Assembly (NCBI GenBank): GCA_016710645.1
Contig: JADJVI010000030.1
Location: forward strand, 1 to 8,212
Direction of reading: 5' to 3'
DNA length: 8,212 nt
From: Actinomycetales bacterium
GTDB lineage: Bacteria; Actinomycetota; Actinomycetes; Actinomycetales; Dermatophilaceae
Below, one piece after another: positions 4,416 through 8,212 of the stretch. The translations under genes were made by a program, and so were the position numbers. The notes below the pieces were generated by a model. The model was not told where the DNA came from. It saw only the letters and a program-made list of their open reading frames with translations, and did not search any database. Position 1 is the first letter of the stretch, and each line of letters opens with the position of its first letter.

Positions 4416-6267
4416 AGCGGCCGGTCGGCAATGGGCCGAGGAATCCCGGCGCCGAGCTGAGCGGCCACCAGAGCACCGCTCCGCCCCGCACGAAGGCCCA
4501 CACCGCTAAGGCCAGCGACGCGGCGACGAGCATCCCGACGACGACGTCGGTCATCAGCCCGGCCCGCACCACGCCGCGCACCATCGACCGCGACCCGCGC
4601 CGCAAGGACGCCCCGCCCGGCCCCCACCACGCCATGAGCAGCGACGCCACCGCACCCACCCCGAGCCCCAGCGGATGGACCGGTGTCGGCGCCCCACCCG
4701 TCGCCGCAGCCAAAGCCAGGGCCACGCAGAACACCATCGCCACGCCGACCAGCACCGGCAGCACTGCCCCGAGCACCGCAGCCAGGGCCGCCGTGACGAC
4801 ATGCACGGGAGACAGCGCGATCGACAGCGGCACATCGCGCCGCCGATGCCCGAACTCATGCCGTCGCAGCAGCAAGGAGGTCATCGCCTTGTCGGCGAAC
4901 CGCGCCATCCACGCCCACACCAGCGCCAGCAGCAGCGCCGCCATCGGCGCATTGGCCGCGAGCGCCCCGGTGAGGGCCACCCCCGCGAGCAACGTCCCGG
5001 AGCGGTCCGGACGTCCGATCCGCGGGTCGGTCTGCCCAGGCTCGACACTCCACTCCTCGTCCCAGGTCGAGACCTCTCCGTCCCACTCCTGGGAGTGCGG
5101 CTCGACATCCTGGCCCTGCCACGCCTGCGGCACCGCGCCGCCCGGACCCCAGACCTGCTGCTGCGGCAAGGCCCGAGTATGCCGTGGTGCCCCCTGGTCA
5201 ACCGCAGCGGGAGCAACGCCGTAGGGCGGCGAATAGCCCACGTAGGGAGGGGAATGGGGAGGCGAAGCGGGTGGCGAGCTGGGATCGGGATAGATCGGCA
5301 ACACAGTCGTGGCGACATCGCCATCGGCATACCGACGCAGTCCCGCAAGGACAGCGTCCACCGGCGGACGCTGAGCCGGATCCGGTGACAACGCGGCGGC
5401 GAGCAAGGGCGCCAGCCGAGGATCAACCCCGCCCAGGTCGAACTGCCCGGACCGCACCCGCGCGAGGACGACGTCCATGCCCCCCGACCCGAACGGCGGC
5501 CGGCCGGTCGCGGCATACGCGAGCGTCGCCGCCCATCCCCACCAGTCGGTCGCGCCGGTCACTTCGGCGCCCTCGATGATTTCCGGCGCCAGATACCCCG
5601 GCGTCCCCATGACCAGCCCCGAGGAGGTGAGCCGCACGTCATCGGCCACGTGAGCGATGCCGAAGTCGATGAGCACCGGCAGCCCGTCGTCGTCGAGCAT
5701 GACATTGCCGGGCTTGAGATCGCGGTGCACGATGCCCGCGGCATGGATCGCGTCGAGAGCGTCGGCCAACCCCTGTGCGAGGGTGAGCAGGGCCGGTCCG
5801 GACAACGGCCCGTATGCCGTGACGACGTCGTCGAGTGGGTCGCCACCGATGTAGCGGGTGACGAGATAGGGCAACGGACCGGAGATGTCCGCGTCGAAGA
5901 CCGGAGCCACCCGGGGATGATCGACGCGGGCCAGGGTGTCGAGTTCACGCTGCAGCCGGTCGCGGGCCTCCGGGTCCTCGGCAATGTGCGGGCGGAGCAC
6001 CTTGATCGCGACCGCCCGGCCGGACGGGTCCAGCGCGAGGTGGACCACGCCCATCCCGCCTTGACCGATGCGCTGGATCAACCGATATGGACCTAGTCGC
6101 TCGGCGAGCCGCTCGGTCGGGGCGGCGGGAACCGCGCCGCCCGGCATAGCGCCACCCGGCATACCAGCGCCTGCCACCGAGCCCCCACGAACACCTGGTG
6201 AACCGGCACCGGAAGGCGACGCACCGGCATACCCATGCCCCGCAGGGGGCCGTGCCGATGTCGTCAT
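4414..6267 (-). CDS. Hanks-type Ser/Thr protein kinase with multipass membrane C-terminus
   Basis: 617 residues, intact. A Pro/Gly/Ala-rich N-terminus (1-57, with MPGGAMPGGA repeats) precedes a complete kinase domain at about 60-312: glycine loop GQGGMG 68-73, catalytic Lys89 (VAIKV), Glu108, HRDLKPGN 181-188, DFG 201-203 and GTPGYLAPE 221-229. The Arg before the catalytic Asp makes it an RD kinase, likely activated by phosphorylation on the LTSSGLVMGT loop. A Pro- and Tyr-rich linker (about 325-420) follows, then hydrophobic stretches near 424-455, 485-521, 532-548 and 573-600 that suggest five or six membrane helices. There are no PASTA repeats, so it is not PknB-like in sensing. Kinase and linker should face the cytoplasm. 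The start is ATG 6267, 18 nt after the CBS gene and without a clear Shine-Dalgarno; in-frame ATGs at codons 36 and 41 are alternatives. Substrates are unknown. Confidence 0.93.
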   Translation of the reverse strand: MTTSARPPAGHGYAGASPSGAGSPGVRGGSVAGAGMPGGAMPGGAVPAAPTERLAERLGPYRLIQRIGQGGMGVVHLALDPSGRAVAIKVLRPHIAEDPEARDRLQRELDTLARVDHPRVAPVFDADISGPLPYLVTRYIGGDPLDDVVTAYGPLSGPALLTLAQGLADALDAIHAAGIVHRDLKPGNVMLDDDGLPVLIDFGIAHVADDVRLTSSGLVMGTPGYLAPEIIEGAEVTGATDWWGWAATLAYAATGRPPFGSGGMDVVLARVRSGQFDLGGVDPRLAPLLAAALSPDPAQRPPVDAVLAGLRRYADGDVATTVLPIYPDPSSPPASPPHSPPYVGYSPPYGVAPAAVDQGAPRHTRALPQQQVWGPGGAVPQAWQGQDVEPHSQEWDGEVSTWDEEWSVEPGQTDPRIGRPDRSGTLLAGVALTGALAANAPMAALLLALVWAWMARFADKAMTSLLLRRHEFGHRRRDVPLSIALSPVHVVTAALAAVLGAVLPVLVGVAMVFCVALALAAATGGAPTPVHPLGLGVGAVASLLMAWWGPGGASLRRGSRSMVRGVVRAGLMTDVVVGMLVAASLALAVWAFVRGGAVLWWPLSSAPGFLGPLPTGR

Positions 6268-6285
6268 GGAGACAACGGTAAGGGA

Positions 6286-6714
6286 CTACTGCTGGATGTA
6301 GTCCTTGAGATGGTCGCGCTCGGACTGCAGCGCGTTGATGCGGTGCTTGACGACGTCGCCGATGCTGACGATCGCGGTGAGTTCGCCGTCCTGGACCACG
6401 GGCACGTGGCGGATGCGCCGGTCGGTCATCATCTGGGCCAGGCCCTCGACCTCGTCGCCGCCCTCGCAGGTGTGCACCTCGCTGGTCATGATCGCGCTGA
6501 CCGCCGACCCGAGCACGTCGGCGCCCGAGCGGTGCAGGTGGCGCACCACATCGCGCCCACTGACGATGCCGGCTACGGCCTTGCCGTCCTCGCTGACCAC
6601 GAGCGCGCCGATGCCGTGCTCGGAGAGCACCGAGAGCAGGTGGGCCACGGTGTCGTCGGGGCGGATGGTCACGACGCCGCCACCCTTGTTACGCAACACG
6701 TCGGAGATCCTCAT
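6286..6714 (-). CDS. Two-CBS-domain protein
   Basis: 142 residues with two CBS motifs in tandem. CBS1 is about 8-62 (VVTIRPDDTVAHLLSVLSEH, GIGALVVSEDG, GIVSGRDVVRHL) and CBS2 about 76-128 (MTSEVHTCEGGDEVEGLAQM, RIRHVPVVQDG, AIVSIGDVVKHRI). A short charged helix (LQSERDHLKDYIQQ) ends the protein. Paired CBS domains form a Bateman module that binds adenosine nucleotides and often acts as a stand-alone energy sensor in actinobacteria; the ligand here is unknown. The 18-nt gap to the kinase gene suggests one transcript and perhaps a functional link. The ATG at 6714 has no Shine-Dalgarno, but TACGGT ends 6 nt before it, which fits a leaderless transcript. The gene is intact. Confidence 0.9.
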   Translation of the reverse strand: MRISDVLRNKGGGVVTIRPDDTVAHLLSVLSEHGIGALVVSEDGKAVAGIVSGRDVVRHLHRSGADVLGSAVSAIMTSEVHTCEGGDEVEGLAQMMTDRRIRHVPVVQDGELTAIVSIGDVVKHRINALQSERDHLKDYIQQ

Positions 6715-6798
6715 GGGTCGACCGTAGAGCCAATCGGCCTCTCGCGCCAGCGATCCGAGCGCGCCCCGGAGCCGTCACAAGCGCGGGGCGGCCCGCGA

Positions 6799-7867
6799 TC
6801 AGCGGCCTTGGACCACCCGTGGGGTGCGTCGCCGAGCCGTCACTACCGGGGTACGCACCACCCGCACCGGGCTGGCTGCCGTCGAGCCGCGCACGACGAG
6901 CTCGGGGGTGTAGACGTACTCCGCGCGGGAGGCATCCGACCCACGGATCTCATCGAGCAGCGCGACGACAGCCGCCTCAGCCATGGCCATGACGTTCTGG
7001 CGGATCGTCGTCAGTGGTGGGTCCGTGAAGGCCACCAGTTGCGAGTCGTCATGGCCGACGATCGACACGTCCTCGGGCACCCGCAGGCCACGCGAGCGCA
7101 CCGCGCGCACCGCCCCGAGCGCCATGAGGTCGGATGCCGCGACGATCGCCGTGACGCCCCGGTCGAGCAACCGCGCCGCCGTCGCCCCGCCTTCCACCGT
7201 GAAGAGTTGGTTGTCGACAGATCGTCGAGGGTGCGTGGCGTGGCCTGGTGAGCCGGGTCATGGCCGCCGGAAGCCCGCCGTCTTGCGCACCACCGGCACG
7301 AAGCGCACCGGACCCGCGGCCAGGCCGATCCGCCGGTGGCGGAGTTCCACGAGGTGAGCGACCGCGAGCTCGACGGCGGCCACGTCGTCGTTGATGATCG
7401 CGGGCACCGCGAGCCCGGACCTCGCCGTTGACCAGCACGAGCGGCAATCCCAGCTCGCGCAGCCGGAAGTAGCGCGCGAGATCGGCTTCGGTGTCGGCGT
7501 GCAGCCCGAGATGTTGATGATGCCGCAGACGCCGTGGTCGAGCAGCAGACTCGTGACGTCTTCGTCTCGTGCACTCCCCGGCGGTCTGGGTGCACAGGAT
7601 CGGCGTATAGCCCTGCCGCGCCAAAGCTGACTCGATGATCTGGGCAAACGCGCGGGAAGATCGGGTTGGTGAGCTCGGCAGGATAAGCCCGACCAGGCGG
7701 CGCTCTTGCGCCGCAAATAGGTCGGTCGTTCGAAACCCAGCACGTCCAGAGAGGTCAGCACCGTCTGGCGAGTCGCCTCCTGCCCCCGGGTGGTTGTTGA
7801 GCACCCGGGACACGGTCGCCTCACTCACCCCGGCATAAGCCGCGATCCGACGGCGCGCCCGCACCAT
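6799..7867 (-). pseudogene. LacI-family transcriptional regulator, broken by many small indels
   Basis: ATG 7867 follows a GGGAGG Shine-Dalgarno 8 nt upstream. It opens with a LacI helix-turn-helix (AAYAGVSEATVSRVLNNHPG), then continues across shifting frames: TRQTVLTSLDVLGFERPTYL, FAQIIESALARQGYTPILCT, EDVTSLLLDHGVCGIINISG, LHADTEADLARYFRLRELGL, DDVAAVELAVAHLVEL, RRIGLAAGPVRFVPVVRKTA. The last part is one clean frame: GGATAARLLDRGVTAIVAAS, GLRVPEDVSIVGHDDSQLVA, DPPLTTIRQNV. The order matches a full regulator of about 350 residues: HTH, then the periplasmic-binding-protein-like sugar-sensing domain. At least nine indel sites lie between 7215 and 7787, and no in-frame stops are needed to explain the damage. 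The adjacent glucosidase-like gene suggests it represses alpha-glucoside or maltose use; this is inference. Confidence 0.8.
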
Positions 7868-7887
7868 CGCAGATCCCTCCCGAATCC

Positions 7888-8212
7888 TCAGCCGCCGCCG
7901 GTCGGCACCAGGTGTGGATGCTGACGGTCGGTTCGGACGCCTCCAAACGCAGCGCACCTGCGACCTGCCGAGCGGCGCCACCCAATCGTGCCAGGGCCTG
8001 CTCGCTACCCGGAAGTAGCCGCAGATCGAGGTCTATCGGCGCATGGGCATCGCGGGCGAGCGCACCAGCGCGGTCTCCCCGGCGCCTCCCGCAGGAAGGG
8101 ATTCAGGACATCGCGACCGGCACACAGCCAGCGCATCCCGCCGCGACGCAAGGCGACCGACTCGCGCCGCACGCCATGAGGGCGCCGGTATGCCGTGCGC
8201 AGACTCTCGTCC
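7888..8212 (-). CDS. 3' end of a probable GH13 alpha-glucosidase-type enzyme (partial, with indels)
   Basis: Entering from the window edge, the minus strand reads DESLRTAYRRPHGVRRESVA, LRRGGMRWLCAGRDVL and FLREAPG. After about two indels (near 8059-8080) it reads ETALV, ARDAHAPIDLDLRLLPGSEQ, ALARLGGAARQVAGALRLEA and SEPTVSIHTW, then PTGGG and a TGA at 7890-7888 after a further shift near 7908. The pattern (LYRRALALRRE-like helix, RWL, VLAFxR, a beta-rich tail ending VxxW) is that of the C-terminal beta-sandwich of GH13 alpha-glucosidases and oligo-1,6-glucosidases. The catalytic barrel lies outside the window, so the assignment rests on weak C-terminal features. It ends 20 nt before the LacI start, suggesting one operon. 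Confidence 0.5.

Noticed and set aside
6720..6798. Terminator of LacI from the GCCCCG/CGGGGC arms
   Set aside because: Only a 6-bp GC stem with a long loop and no U tract; too weak to call.
6235..7251. 338-codon plus-strand frame across the CBS and LacI genes
   Set aside because: It is antisense to an intact CBS gene and to LacI sequence; its His/Arg/Asp-rich composition is typical of GC-rich shadows.

Overview
The window is high-GC DNA with GTG starts, 4-bp start/stop overlaps, probable leaderless promoters, a DUF222/HNH (13E12-type) gene, a Hanks-type Ser/Thr kinase and a LacI regulator. Together these point to an actinobacterium. The style resembles Micrococcales, but the genus cannot be read from the sequence.

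Layout. (1) Positions 1-1456 carry a set of small minus-strand genes. They include two helix-turn-helix proteins, a 13-codon mini-ORF and small unknown proteins joined by GTGA/ATGA overlaps. They are driven by two strong promoters (near 372-400 and 1427-1456), each with a perfect palindrome in or across its spacer. I read this as one end of an integrated mobile element (prophage or ICE). (2) Positions 1457-1648 hold a shared 14-bp motif, a 12-bp-period tandem repeat resembling integrase arm sites, and a hairpin. They lead to the 3' end of tRNA-Thr(UGU) at 1648-1720 (minus), a probable attachment site. No integrase lies in the window. (3) A LysE/RhtB-type exporter follows on the plus strand (1775-2423), broken by one frameshift. 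(4) A DUF222/HNH nuclease-family gene (2509-4184, plus) is also split by a frameshift. Its promoter looks leaderless and has a LexA-like site in the spacer. (5) A convergent-gene hairpin and short tandem repeats (4311-4415) separate it from the minus-strand block. (6) That block reads, in transcription order: the 3' end of a probable GH13 alpha-glucosidase-like gene, a LacI-family regulator, a two-CBS-domain protein, and a Ser/Thr kinase with a multipass membrane tail. The glucosidase and LacI genes probably form a sugar-use unit, and the CBS and kinase genes are 18 nt apart.

Quality caveat. Indels are very unevenly spread. The kinase and CBS genes (4414-6714) are intact. The LacI gene and glucosidase tail (about 7200-8110) need around a dozen small indels to restore the protein, and five more sites occur in the mobile-element genes, LysE and DUF222. 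Protein sense is retained between the breaks, so base-calling or assembly error is at least as likely as real gene decay.

The most unusual signal is the octamer CGGCATAC (either strand). It occurs 11 times outside the mobile-element segment and not at all inside it, often extended to CACGGCATAC. That is far above my rough composition-based expectation.
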